Source: Onthophagus taurus (taxonomy: Eukaryota; Arthropoda; Insecta; Coleoptera; Scarabaeidae). From it: a stretch of 64,000 bases of DNA. The DNA is taken from contig NC_091972.1 of assembly GCF_036711975.1 (NCBI RefSeq), positions 12,095,001-12,159,000 on the forward strand, written 5' to 3'. Each line of letters begins with the position of its first letter. Positions within the stretch are counted from its first letter, which is position 1. Below the pieces are notes generated by a model. The model searched no databases and had not been told where the DNA came from. It was given only the letters and a program-made list of their open reading frames with translations. Positions 32,956-45,268 of this stretch are shown one piece after another. A program made the position numbers and the translations under genes.

Positions 32956-35025
32956 TTTTGTCTAAAAACAAAGAAAAGAAAAATAATATTTTTCTTTGTA
33001 TATTGAGTTGGTTATATGCCACTAGCTTAAAGATTGGGATAGGTAAGGGTTGAGGTTGTTCTACATTGAAAGCCCACCGTGAAGCTTTCGGTTTTACGGC
33101 GAGAAAACTTCGTGGCGCTTTTAAAATAACTCGACGGCGGATTCCGGAGACTTTTTGGGGGCGGTTTTCGGGTGCAGTTTGTATTTTATGAGAAGGGTTT
33201 TCTGGTTGAGGATATACTCGGCAAAGTTTGATATTAAAAGACTTTCAAAAAAGAAACAAGAATTTTTGGATAGTCTACGTTATTTGAATATTTATAAAAA
33301 TTTAACTTAATATTACTCATTTTAACTTTTTTAGCGGGAAGGTAAAGTTCTATTTAAAGTGGAGACTTTGATAAAGTTAAATATTTGTTTTTCATTGACG
33401 CGAGGTGGCGTGGGTTGTTCGTGGTAAGGTATCGGAAATGCTTGTTCGGTTAGAATTGCGAAAACTTTTCACCTGTCGACCAAAATTTCAACATAGGGCC
33501 AGTTCTCACGCCTGAACTAATGTTGATCTAGCGAACATTATTATCTGCCTGACCGGGTCCGAGAGGTGCTCTGTCTGTATACGCTGCAAATTGCAATTAC
33601 GTCTGGTACTTGGCAGTATTCACTGTTTGCATTTTACGTACAATTAAATGTTAAACACGCTTGTCCTTCACTTTAAATATGGACATGCATAATGCGGATT
33701 TATTTCAATGTTTTGCGTTTATAATCCTAAATAACATAATAAAATATAAAACAATAATTTTACAACTTCAAAACGAGCAACAGACTAAATATCTCAATAC
33801 TTTGAAATGCACTCTAAATTACTCGATCAATTATTATTATTAGAATTTACAAAAAAATACATCTGATGCAATAAACCACCCCTGTAGTTTAGAAACAATT
33901 AATAGTGACTATCTTTCCTTAGATGTCGCATTATCACCAGACTTTGAGAACTGGCAGAAACCTTATACAGTTCAAAAATTAAATTGGATTTTGATTTCAG
34001 TTATACCTTTATGTTCTAGACTCACGTCGGGATTGCTAAAGTTAAGGAACTATATGAGTAAACGATATATTGTTTACACCATGAAAATCTGTATTACGAG
34101 TAGAGTTGCTGTTTAAGCATTTTGAGAAAGCTTGTAGAATTAGCAATTCTATAGATATAGGCACAAACCTAAGCTATATTGGAAATATAGAAGTTTTCGA
34201 CTAACAAATTCTACAGAAATAATATTAAAACTATTTGAACCGTAAAAAGATTTTGATCATCGAAGACATCTCCTCTAGACCATAAATAAATTTACATGTC
34301 ATTCACGTAGAAGTGTTTCTGGCAGTATTTAATTGCATGATGTAATTGACAACACCGAACTCTGCGAGCAATTATACCTAGTTCATTACATGTGACCTCG
34401 ATCGATACTTTCCAACCACTACTGCTTGCTGTCAATCCATAAGTGAGTCGGTTAACACGTTTTTTGAGTTGTTATTTAATCTAGCAGATATAGCAGTCTT
34501 ATTTATGCAAAATAATCTAATCAGCTTAGTGCCCAAAGATGTTATTTCTAAACTGCTACTTCAGAGTTTCGTTTTTTCTTCAAGTAGTAAATCTGAAATA
34601 GCAATTCTGAAGTTGTATACCAAAGCTGGAAACATTGTGCTAACGTATGGTTGTTATTAGAGAGTAGTTCAGAGTTACAAAACGTTTTTCCAAAAATTTT
34701 GGACGATAAATGTTTTGTTGGATCGTTTTCTACTTGTACAAAATTTAGACTACCGTGCATGGTGTTGTTTTCCCAATCCGTGCCATAAATCCATGAACAT
34801 TTCGATGCAATGAGTAAAGGAGTAATAAGGATTTTGAATTAAGTAGTATAAAATTGCTTGGTCGTATGATTTAACTTTTGTTAGAATAACAATCTTTCCA
34901 TAGATGCAATGTTATCATTGAACTTCTAGGATTATCATAAATCCTACATAATTCAAAAATTAATTCAACGCATATGCAAAATTCCGAGTTTATCTTTGAT
35001 AATAACTGAGTTAATTCACACTGGT
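32956..35025. other. intergenic, no gene supported
   Basis: The first 250 bp upstream of the peptide gene are GC-richer (ACGGCGAGAAAACTTCG; GACGGCGGATTCCGGAGACT) and may hold its promoter and 5' exon. The remainder is AT-rich. The short frames near 33661 and 34469 are not convincing. Confidence 0.4.
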
Positions 35026-35031
35026 TCCTCC

Positions 35032-36757
35032 AGAGGTGGAACGGATATCCGGAATTAGTATCTCTTTTAGGTGTTGGACATTACAGATAATAATCAAGTT
35101 CAACCCCAATAGGATTTTTTTTAGTGAATACAACTATATTTATATCAGGTTTGTCATTACCAACCTCATTGTAACAATCCCAACACGATATATAAAGTCT
35201 CGATGTATAACGATGTATAAAATCCAGTTCTTGGAATATGAGTATGAAAATTTCCCAAAGTGGTAATAAAAGTGTCCTTTTTCCAATGAACCAACACGTT
35301 TTGAAAACTAACTTTTAGTTTTGGAGAAAACAATATTTGAAGTTTTGATCAAATTGTCGATGTTGCAATTTTCATCGATAATTTTCAAAATTCGCTATAA
35401 AATTAATTTTTTGAAGGATCCTTGTGGAAATATCACCAAATATTAATTAAAGTATCCTCTTTTTAATACAACAAGCCGTTTTGAAAAATCACTTTTAGTT
35501 CTTGAGAAATACATTTTTGAAATGATCGAAAATTTTTTCGTATTTTGTAATTTTCGCCGATTAAGTTTTAAAAATTCCTATAAAATCCATTTTTTGGAAT
35601 TTGAGTATGAAAATTTCCCAAAGTGTTAATAAAAGTGTTCTCTTTCCAATGAACCAACACGTTTTGAAAACTAACTTTTAGTTTTTGAGAAAACAATATT
35701 TGAAGTTTTGATCAAATTTTCGATGTTGCAATTTTCATCGATAATTTTCAAAATTCGCTATAAAATTAATTTTTTGAAGGATCCTTGTGGAAATATCACC
35801 AAATATTAATTAAAGTATCCTCTTTTTAATACAACAAGCCGTTTTGAAAAATCACTTTTAGTTCTTGAGAAATACATTTTTGAAATGATCGAAAATTTTT
35901 TCGTATTTTGTAATTTTCGCCGATTAAGTTTTAAAAATTCCTATAAAATCCATTTTTTGGAATTTGAGTATGAAAATTTCCCAAAGTGTTAATAAAAGTG
36001 TCCTCTTTCCAATGAACCTACACGTTTTAAAAAATTACTTTTAGTTTTTGAGAAAACAATATTTGAAGTTTTGATCAAATTTTCGATGTTGCAATTTTCA
36101 TCGATAATTTTCAAAATTCGCTATAAAATTAATTTTTTGAACGATCCTTGTGGAAATATCACCAATTATTAATTAAAGTATCCTATTTTTAATACAACAA
36201 GCCGTTTTGAAAAATCACTTTTAGTTCTTGAGAAATACGTTTTTGAAATGATCGAAAAGTTTTTCGTATTTTGTAATTTTCGCCAATTAAGTTTTAAAAA
36301 TTCCTATAAAATCCATTTTTTGGAATTTGAGTATGAAAATTTCCCAAAGTGTTAATAAAAGTGTCCTCTTTCCAATGAACCAACACGTTTTGAAAACTAA
36401 CTTTTAGTTTTTGAGAAAACAATATTTGAAGTTTTGATCAAATTTTCGATGTTGCAATTTTCATCGATAATTTTCAAAATTCGCTATAAAATTAATTTCT
36501 TGAAGGATCCTTGTGGAAACATCGCCAATTATTAATTAAAGTATCCTCTTTTTAGAGTTGCTTCGTTAGTTGAATCAGCTCATCAATCAGTTCATTTTGT
36601 ATCATGGATCCAAATAAGATGACACATCTTATCAGCTTTTTTATTAATTTCATTTTTATTCAAATGTCGCAATAATGTGGCAATGGGGTATCACTTCAGA
36701 AATGCACCAACAATTATAACCATAATGGCCGGAAAATCACTATCCGTTCCATCACTA
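35032..36757 (-). mobile_element. hAT-like element carrying internal tandem repeats
   Basis: Terminal repeats are AGAGGTGGAACGGATA at the left and (inverted) AGTGATGGAACGGATA at the right, followed by CCGG-rich subterminal DNA. The right end and the adjoining ACTAACGAAGCAACTC-TAAAAAGAGG match the element at 20107-20890 in reverse. Most of the inside is the 362-bp tandem array at 35256-36553. No intact transposase. The target duplication is not clear. Confidence 0.65.
35256..36553. repeat. tandem array, 362-bp unit, about 3.6 copies
   Basis: The word CCCAAAGTGTTAATAAAAGT and what follows recur at about 35257, 35620, 35982 and 36344, a period of 362-363 bp. Copies are nearly identical (a few substitutions each). 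Each unit contains two related halves of about 180 bp, with GAAAACTAACTTTTAGTTTT in one and GAAAAATCACTTTTAGTTCT in the other. The unit is satellite-like. One further copy, inverted, is inside the element at 20107-20890. Confidence 0.92.
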
Positions 36758-39700
36758 CTTTAAAGTTTTTACCCTAGGTCTCAATTCATGATTTCCTAAA
36801 ACTAATCTCTGAGCTACTCAGGAAAAGTAACTGCATTGCCCAGAGTTGCTATTTAAGCGATTTGGTCAAACTTGCTATACTAGGAACAAAGGATAACTAA
36901 CTCTAAGTAATTATTTAAGCCCTAGAATGTTTGATCCGGTCGAAAAGGTATATGCCGCTATAAGTCAGATTTTTATTCAGTCAGAATAGATATTGGCAAT
37001 TCTTACCCCAACTCTGGAATAGAATTTTTATAGTAGTTGCCAAATATATTGTGTTCTTAAAATTGTAACAATACATTGCTTACCTTCCATCCCAAAAGCA
37101 AGATATGCACTTATACTCGTGGTAATGTATTTTCTCAAATCAATTGATAAATTATTACAACCATGAAGCAATCTTTACGTTCGTTACATTGATTTAACGT
37201 TGTAGATGAAATCGACTGCTGCTAATTTTATTCTATATATTCTATATTTTATATTAAAAAATTAAATGTTTTTTGAAAAGTATGATAAAAGTTAATATTG
37301 ATTCATACACTGTGTGAATACTTTTCACTACTATCTTAGTAAACTTCTTTCCTTTCCTTACCCAGGTAAAACTTTTATTTTTCCTCCTTACTCTTTTCTT
37401 TTTTTCTTCTTAAGTTTTAAAATCTTTTACCAGCTAAACCTTTTTCCCTTCTCCCCAATTTTTTTTTCCATTTACTTCAAAAACTTTTCCCGTGTTTCCA
37501 TCTCGAACATTAGCCTATGTACACAGTTTCCAAACGAATTCCATTCATTTTTAATTCACAATACTGAAAAAAAAGATGAAAAAAGCAACTTCTATTCTAA
37601 GCTTTTGTATAAGCGCGCCCTATATTTTTCATTGTAGGTGTACCTTAACTGGGCTCTTTAAAAAAATAAAGAAACAATAAAAAGAGTCGATAACCGATCA
37701 ACGAGACGGCTGTGAAAAGAACTAAAAAAGGTATGGTAACATTCTGCCAGCGTTGGAGAATTAAGCAAACAGCGAGGTGGTTTAAAATATTCACCTGCCG
37801 TGGTGTAGTCCGGAAAAGTATAGGAGGTTGAGAGTATAAACCGAGGGAAATTCGCCTGAAAAGCCTCCCGTATATACGTATTCAAACGAATGAGCACCGT
37901 TAACCCGCAGGGTTCCACTTCCACGAGAAGCAAGTGCACAAAGAACCACCCTCGAAGTGAGCAGCCGTCATAACAAATGTGGTCGTACCTTTACAATTAA
38001 AATTCTTTCAATTTCTTTTTTTTTACTTTAATTTGTGAACGTATCGGGTATTGTTAAACCACAAACGGTCTGTAGAAGGTGCATCTTTGTAAATGCATTT
38101 CACTTACAGGCTTACCACCGATTTTCGTCCATGCGAACGGCACGGAATTTCATTTCAACTCAGTGTTAGGAGGAGGCGGGAGAGTGGCATCAAAGGAGAT
38201 TTTCGGTAACCGGAGATATTTGAAATTGTTGGGATGTTTTCTATACGAGGAATATTAAGAAATTTCAATTTGGGCAATATTTGTTATGTAGTACAGAGGT
38301 TTATAATATCTTTATAAAGAGATGCTTTATGCTAATTAATTTGATGGAAAGTATTCAATAAAGAAACGTACATAAAATGTAATTCATAACGTAAATTATC
38401 TATTGTTAACATTTTAAATGAACATCAAAACAAATAACGACATTTAGAACATACCAGTGTACTTTGTTTCAGTTGTAAACTTTATAAGATGTCGTCTGTC
38501 AGTTAATTTCTATTTAGGGACGTGAAGAGGTTTCCACAGTTGGAAATGTTGAGCTTGTATGGTTCGCAGAACGGACTTGTGCGGCTTTTATCACGAGACG
38601 GCGCCACCTGCGCGAGTACGCGTCGATTAGTGGGATGTAATAAATCAAGTCGTTGATGGGCCGTTGCACCTCGTTCTGATCCTCTTCCTCTTCCCTTTCC
38701 TTCCCTTCTCTATAGTCCCAATACCCTTCATCCTAGCCTGAAGAGACCAATAAAATGATACGGCCGTAAATTACCAGTTTTATTGCACGTTATGCTTTTC
38801 CTATATTTTTTGTCGTTCTTTTTCTTGCAATATGATGGCATGCTGTACCCCTTCTTCATCTTTTTTTTTATTTTTTAATCGACGCCATCAGTTTCGTTCC
38901 ATAGTACATTCGCGTTAAGTGCTTCTCGTATGTGATGATGTACAATCGATCGATCTCCTGGAAGCATCTCGTCGTTGGAATGGTATTAAAGTAGAAACTA
39001 ATTGCCATTGTAATTTAATGAAATCGATCTGTCAGCGAGGTATTAAGAGAACAGCGAAACGATTTTTGGAATTGAAGTCCTTTATTTGCTGAATGGAGCT
39101 GTCTAAATAAAGGAAAATTGTTTTTCAAGCTTTGAAAGTTATTAGAATGCAGCACGTGATGGGAACGTCGCGTCGTGGGATGGGTCACGTGCTTCTCAAC
39201 AAGATGGAGCCAGACGACATCGCCCCAGTGCTTAAATCAGCGCTCCAACTGCTGCTGTTTTTGCCGCTGGCACAAGATGTCGACCGTATATTTTCAGCGC
39301 GGCGCTAGGGGCCATGAAAAGTAAATGCGGGACCATATTTTTTCATGAACATCGCTCCAGGTACACGACCTGGCGTGGAAAAATATTAATTTTAATCCTG
39401 AAAAAGTTTTGACCTCATTTTCTTTCATATCTCTCACACTTTCTATTGACCTTATATTATTCTAAAAGACCTAATACAATTTCGTGAATTTAGGTCATTT
39501 TATCATGACCTAGGAATATAAGATAACAAAAATAGAAAGTAGTTTTGATGTGTTAAAGATATTTTTTTCAATAATTTCTCTTATATACATTATAATACAA
39601 AATACAATAATATTGTGTATACAAAAATATATTAAAAATATAAAGCGTACTCCCTCCATCTACTTTTTTCTTGAATTGATGCCTTTTTCTCTAAATAGAC

Positions 39701-39910
39701 ACCAATTTACTGCGATTTCGCTAACTCTTTCTATCTTCAAAACATCAACTGCTTTTGAATTTGTTCCCTCCAGTCCCACTACAGTTTTACAAGCGTTAGT
39801 TGAAAATGAAATCTCTCAAACTTTTATTATATCTACAGATGCTGGTACTTCTCCTTTAATTGTTACCACAACTATTAGTAGTGCACCACAGAATTCAAAA
39901 AGGGAAAGTT
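36758..39910. other. intergenic, partly GC-richer, no gene supported
   Basis: GC-richer patches at about 37650-38230, 38540-38700 and 39150-39380 stand out from the AT-rich background, with paired CACGTG boxes at 39152 and 39185 and a CTCF-like core at 38601-38609. No long frame with recognisable motifs. These may be regulatory DNA or non-coding exons of a gene outside the window. Confidence 0.35.
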
Positions 39911-39914
39911 AAAA

Positions 39915-40310
39915 TCGTAAAAGATCTGGTGTAAGTACTCTTTGCAGTTTTTGATAAAAAGTACTTGACGTTGAAGAGTTTTTCTAATTCTGATTATTGT
40001 CAATAGTTTCAATATTACCATCAATATGGTAATCGTCACATGCATTGTCTTGGATCAATATACAACTGTGTAAAACATAATCAGCAGCTATAATTTGCAT
40101 TGGTAAGTTAGTACTAATAACTTACACTATAATTCAAACAATTTGCCAATTGTTGAACGCATTCTGGCTTATGTTAAGTGACCATTATCTTGATCACCAC
40201 TTTTATAGATGGGAGCAATTCTAGCTTTTTTCGATAAGTTAGGAAAAGTTCCATCTAAAAAAGTATTATTAATCATAATGGAAACAACATCAGCTATGAC
40301 TCACGTTAAT
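39915..40310 (-). pseudogene. possible LINE remnant
   Basis: The minus strand reads VVSIMINNTFLDGTFPNLSK, then KARIAPIYKSGDQDN (about 40190-40300), resembling the 'N.s...G.fP...K.A.i.PiyKsGD' block just before NYRPIS in non-LTR reverse transcriptases. Later sequence is too decayed to follow. Confidence 0.5.
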
Positions 40311-41365
40311 AAACGTGAGCTTACAAACGCGTTACATATCTAACTTCTTTCTATTGCCTATAAACAGTATAAGTATCAATTGTATTCAATATTTATGTTT
40401 CAAGAAATAGGTCGTTAATCAAGGCGCCATCGCTACCGTAAATCGCTTGTGTTTGCCAACGTAAACGGAATTCTCTAGTGAACGCACCCATTGTTCATCG
40501 AAATCGGCTAAGAGATTCTCTTGTTATGATCAAAATACTGTAAATTTGAAACATTGTCTAATTGGGGGCTAACATAGCAAGTAAATAAGTTTTTATCGAA
40601 ATGCATTAAGAGGTAAACAAAACGATTCAACGCTACTCAGCGACATGACAGACTTGAGTCGAGACAGAGATTTTAAAGAAACTAATATAATTTAATATGA
40701 AACTAGATTTAATTTCGTGCTATGCCGACCACCATAAGTAAGTACCATGAAATGATTGGTACAACTCAGATAATTAGCATAAATAATACAATATCTAGCA
40801 GGACGGGAGTTACTAATGTGATTACCTGAATTGCAGAACTGAAAGAGAATTGGGCAATTCACGTGGGCTGTTTGAAGGATGGAGAAAGAGTCTGCTTGAG
40901 AGCTACACGCTGGACTGACGAATAAAAATAACTACAGATTGGTCACCGAGAAGGTGTTATAAAGGATTTAACTACTAAACTCACCTCGAAAACCAAAAAC
41001 CTAGCTTTCTAATAAGTAATGATAAAGGCGTGTCTTTTCTCTCAGAGATGAAGTTGTCTATTGTATGATGGTAGCATTTAAGTCATGTAATTCTCCCGAA
41101 AGAATGTGTACATGTCAACCATCCACGACCCCGCAAAGCACCTGAGAAGTTGGATCAACTAAGCAATTTCAGGCTGTCTACGAGACACAGCATCTGCCCA
41201 ATAATGACGTAATACGCGAAGACACAAATAAAATTAAGAGCATGTTAAAAGTAGAAGAAATGAAGATAATCTCGCCAAAGAGATGGACAAACAGTCGACA
41301 GTCAGCATTTTAGGAGATATTTCAGAGATAGATCTTGACAGATGATGAATTAATGTCATAGTCAA

Positions 41366-41515
41366 GATTTCGGTGGAGAAGGTTTCGATGATGTTACTGA
41401 AAGAGATATTGCAGAACTAGTGATTGATAAAGAATTAAGTGAAAATGATGTAATTAACATGGTTGATGAATCTAGTGGTTCCTATAATGATCCCGATGAA
41501 GAAGAATTTGTCTAA
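41366..41515 (+). pseudogene. possible Tigger/pogo transposase C-terminal remnant
   Basis: The frame reads GFDDVTERDIAELVIDKELS, then ENDVINMVDE, then an acidic tail DPDEEEFV and stop. Tigger-type transposases end with a similar acidic 'GF..m...DI.ELL......L...DL..L..' segment. The upstream DDE domain is not recognisable. Confidence 0.4.
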
Positions 41516-41519
41516 ACTA

Positions 41520-44180
41520 AATATGTCTAGTTCTAACATCGAATATTTTATCTTTTAGACTGGAATAAATAACAACTAGAATATCAAGTTGCACAGATTG
41601 GAGATATTTGAATTCAATTAATTTTTGATACCTGATATACAGTTAGATAAAGGAAAGTCATAATAGAAGAAGAATCATTTCAGGTCGTTTCTTAGTTTCG
41701 ATTTGTAAAAGTAGATTTATCCGTTATTTTTTCTCGAAAAGATGTACGTGATTTCTTTTGGAATTGACGGGATTTGTGGGTTAGGTCTTTTAAAATCCAA
41801 CCTTGAATTGGTTGGGGTAGCTGAGCCAGGAAGTTGCCGTTGAAGTGGAGAGGTTAGAGAAAATTAAATTATCGCGGTTCGATTGAAAACCAGCGGCGTC
41901 GCAACGCAATCGTTACCTGGGAGAAGCTATCGCGGCCAGTCGTGGAAAGCAAATCATCTCGGTCGCGAGATGAGAAAAGGGAATTGAAACGAAGACGTTG
42001 GTTTAATCTGATTTTGCCGATGCAGGAATAACGATTATAGTGTTGCGAGAGCGAACTAGGAAAGGAACTCGACATCCTATCGATACGACCTTTTCGCTTA
42101 TTTGCATGTAAATGGAAAAGAGTGTCGACGACTAAACGAGATTACTTACATAGAAAACTTGCTTTTGATAGTTCGCTAACTGGTGTTAGTCAAGTTTTCT
42201 TACTTTAAGTACATTTTCTCATCGAAAGCAAATAGAGGCTCTTTTTAAAATAATATTAATAAAATAGTGATGTAACCACATTGTAATGATGCCCCGTTAT
42301 AATTTAAACTTTCCAATGAGGAACCCCCTTGTGCGTAATTGGTTAATAAATTCAACGAGGCATACTTTTCATGTTAACCAAGCGTTGCAGCTACACAATA
42401 ACGTTTACACAACGAGAGCTATCCATTGTTTATGAGTTAGCGTAATCCTTTCGCCTCTATAACATGGTTGCTTGTCATGAGAAATTTAATCAAAAATGGT
42501 AAAAAATAAACTTTAAAATTTTGTTTAAATTAGTACGAAGCTTAAAAATGGTGGAGCCGCCGGGAAATGTTGTTCTTTATAAAGAGAATAAATTTGCGAC
42601 GACCTGAAGAACTTAAACGTTGTCATTTATCGCATTGTCGTGAGGTAATGTCTCGCTGGAGCTGCTCCCCCGTGAAATAAATGCCCCCTAACACACTAGT
42701 AGTCCCAAGAAGTTAAACGCAGCAATTTGTTGCGTCGTCGTTGAGTAATGTGTAGTAGTGGCGGCTACAAATATTCTAACATTACATGGAATGGTACTTA
42801 AAATTTTGACGTGAAAATAGAAACCATACACGTTTATCCATTCAACGTAATGATTTCTTAGGGGTCGTTTAATTAAAATTTTTTTTAATTGTTTTGAAGA
42901 TTGTTTTATATTGAATTCAAAACAAATCGGGTTTCGCGGTACTCAATAAAACCTGAGGGCGTGGAATTGGAGGGAATCGAAGAGAACTTTTTGTGGTGAC
43001 GGTGCGAAATTGGTTTTGCCACTCGGTGTCCTCGACGCGCGTCCAGTTCGTAATTAAGCACAATGTCGAGGGCATTTCCGCGCCCCAGAGTGACACGTTC
43101 ACGTGATGGAGTGGACGTGAACGCGAAACCAGGAAAAATAATAATCAATTCGTGGCCGGGGTTCCTGGTGGTTTGTAAAGGAAAAAGTTGATGGTTGCCC
43201 TTGTTTACAAAATTTCACTAAAACGTTCTCTTTATAACACCGCATCATGGTGTAATTGGGTTCTGTGAGATACAAAGCACCTGCGTGATGTTGTATTTTC
43301 GATTTTTATTAATTTACCAAATAAAAGTAGATTTATGGCATCCAAGTTTGATTAAGGTTTTCCTTCTGGATTAATGCTTTGTTGATGAGATTTTAGCGTT
43401 GAGTGCATATACACGTTTTTATCTTTGTATCAATATTAACATGTTTTTGTCGCGTAAATTAAAATTTTTTTAATAAAACGTTGTTTAATGAAGAAATTTT
43501 TTGTTATTATAGCTTTCAAACAGTTTTGGATAATCATAAATAAATGGAAAATTATCGAGAAATAATTTCAAATTTAATTGCTAATTTTAATCCTCGATAT
43601 TTCTATAATCCAAATAACGTTTGTTTGCCATTGGATATTTTGTTAGCAATTTAGATTATTAATAATCGATCTGATTTGTTTTTATGTTTGTTTTCATATT
43701 TGTTGGAAACGTTGATACCAAAAATGTTTTTAATTCACCATTTTCATTTTAAATAAATTGTTCATGTAAAAAAATTATAAATAAAAAGTACTGTAAGGGT
43801 ATTTAACTCACACAATATTTGAATGCTTTTTTACCGAGCTTTTTTGAATTATTTTCATTCAATTTTTTATTAATAGCTTTACATTCAGATTTTTTTTCAA
43901 TAGTTTTTGGAAACTGAATCCTATCTGGCACCAGAAGATATTAAATGCGAATACTATTTCACCAGTAAACGGAGTGACGTCGATTTATATCATATTATAT
44001 CATGATTCCTTCGTAGTTAAAGTAGTTCTCGTGAGTTGATGGTAATGAAAAAATGTTGGGCTGGGTTAGTTTTGTTTCAATTGTTCATAATTTACTCCAT
44101 AAATAATACTCCATCTTTCACCATCTCTCATATAATACTCCATCTTTGTCTCTAATTTTTAGTTTATGGAGGCTTTGGTA
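41520..44180. other. intergenic, no gene supported
   Basis: Mixed composition, GC-richer at 41800-42080 and 42930-43160. Frames near 41869-42075 and 42906-43148 on the minus strand lack motifs and splice partners. No repeats obvious. Confidence 0.35.
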
Positions 44181-44237
44181 TATTTTATTATAAAAATTGT
44201 GACATCATTCCCTCCTTTATTTCTAAAACTCCAATTA

Positions 44238-44281
44238 TAACGACGTTTCGGGAAATGTTCCCATCATCAGGTTAATAATAC
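44238..44281 (-). ncRNA. hammerhead-like motif, left arm
   Basis: On the minus strand: TTAAC, CTGATGA, T, hairpin GGGAA-CAT-TTCCC, GAAA, CGTC, GTTATAA. This matches CUGANGA - stem II - GAAA - minimal stem III - GUC - stem I, with four stem-I pairs (TAAC/GTTA). One extra U follows CUGAUGA. Hammerheads with a tiny helix III are described from Penelope terminal repeats. Confidence 0.6.
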
Positions 44282-44565
44282 TCTTATCTAAAGAAACACG
44301 AATTACTAAATTAAAAATAACATAATTACTATTACAAACATGAAAAACAATCTCCATACACTTAAATCACAACAGATTTTTTTGTTTAGTTTATAGAATA
44401 TGATTCTTACCTAAGACTATTCATCAATTTTTATCATTAATTGTTTCTTAAATTTATTCCGATACATCTTATCATGCTTACGAATCAAGTCTAAGAGAAA
44501 TTTTCATACAAGGTCAGATAACAATTGTATTCCTTTATCCGAAACCTGTTTTCTCTCCCATATTC

Positions 44566-44934
44566 ATGAAGGACAAAATCAAAACATTAGATAAAGTAGA
44601 TACTATATACCAATTAAATTGCATTGATTGTAATAAAATATATATAGGGGAATCAAAACAACATCTTAAAAAACGAATACAACAACACAAATACGATACT
44701 AAACAAATAAAAATTCAAAACAAAACAGCTTTGTGCCAACATTCTGTAACTTTAAATCATAAGTTTGATTTCGATAATCCTAAGATATTAACAACAAATA
44801 AAAACATAGAAATAAGGAAAAATTTAGAGTCTATCTTCATAACAAAAAATAATAATAAAACAGTTCACTTTAAAACCGATGTAGGAAGAATAGGGGCACA
44901 TTATGCGGATATTTTAAATAAATTAGTGATATAA
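44566..44934 (+). CDS. GIY-YIG endonuclease domain of a Penelope-like element
   Basis: A 122-residue frame. The nuclease motif is YQLNCIDCNKIYIGESKQHL at about 15-34: the Y..NC..C cysteine pair typical of Penelope GIY-YIG domains, then the IYIG strand. Next come KKRIQQHKYD with the conserved arginine and histidine, ALCQHSVTLNHKFDF, and ERKN-like RKNLESIFI. The domain nicks DNA for target-primed insertion in Penelope elements. The frame stays open upstream of the ATG into the left arm (KPVFSPIF), so the ATG may be internal to a lost polyprotein. The sequence lacks stops, so the copy is young or its parts are under constraint. Confidence 0.8.
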   Translation: MKDKIKTLDKVDTIYQLNCIDCNKIYIGESKQHLKKRIQQHKYDTKQIKIQNKTALCQHSVTLNHKFDFDNPKILTTNKNIEIRKNLESIFITKNNNKTVHFKTDVGRIGAHYADILNKLVI

Positions 44935-45224
44935 TAGAATATGGGAGAGAAAACAGGTTTCGGATAAAGGAATACAATTGTTATCTGACCTTGTATGAAA
45001 ATTTCTCTTAGACTTGATTCGTAAGCATGATAAGATGTATCGGAATAAATTTAAGAAACAATTAATGATAAAAATTGATGAATAGTCTTAGGTAAGAATC
45101 ATATTCTATAAACTAAACAAAAAAATCTTTTGTGATTTAAGTGTATGGAGATTGTTTTTCATGTTTGTAATAGTAATTATGTTATTTTTAATTTAGTAAT
45201 TCGTGTTTCTTTAGATAAGAGTAT

Positions 45225-45268
45225 TATTAACCTGACGATGGGAACATTTCCCGAAACGTCGTTATAAT
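45225..45268 (+). ncRNA. hammerhead-like motif, right arm
   Basis: The plus strand has TTAAC, CTGACGA (N7 changed to C), T, GGGAA-CAT-TTCCC, GAAA, CGTC, GTTATAA. Predicted cleavage follows C45260. It is in the same sense as the GIY-YIG frame and is the inverted partner of the left-arm copy. Confidence 0.6.

Noticed and set aside
35256-36553. Possible CRISPR-like or satellite-only locus
   Set aside because: The 362-bp unit is a head-to-tail tandem without short unique spacers, and the array sits within hAT-type ends.
37658-37939. 93-codon minus-strand frame
   Set aside because: No recognised motif and no flanking exon; GC-rich background makes open frames likely.
39550-39912. 120-codon plus-strand frame
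   Set aside because: Isolated, AT-rich, no motif beyond a hydrophobic start; no splice partner found.
40800-40930. Possible LINE 3' coding piece (KENWAIHVGCLKDGERV)
   Set aside because: A faint resemblance to the post-RT 'KW.WAGHVARM.D.RW' motif, but the frame has no supporting neighbours and could be chance.
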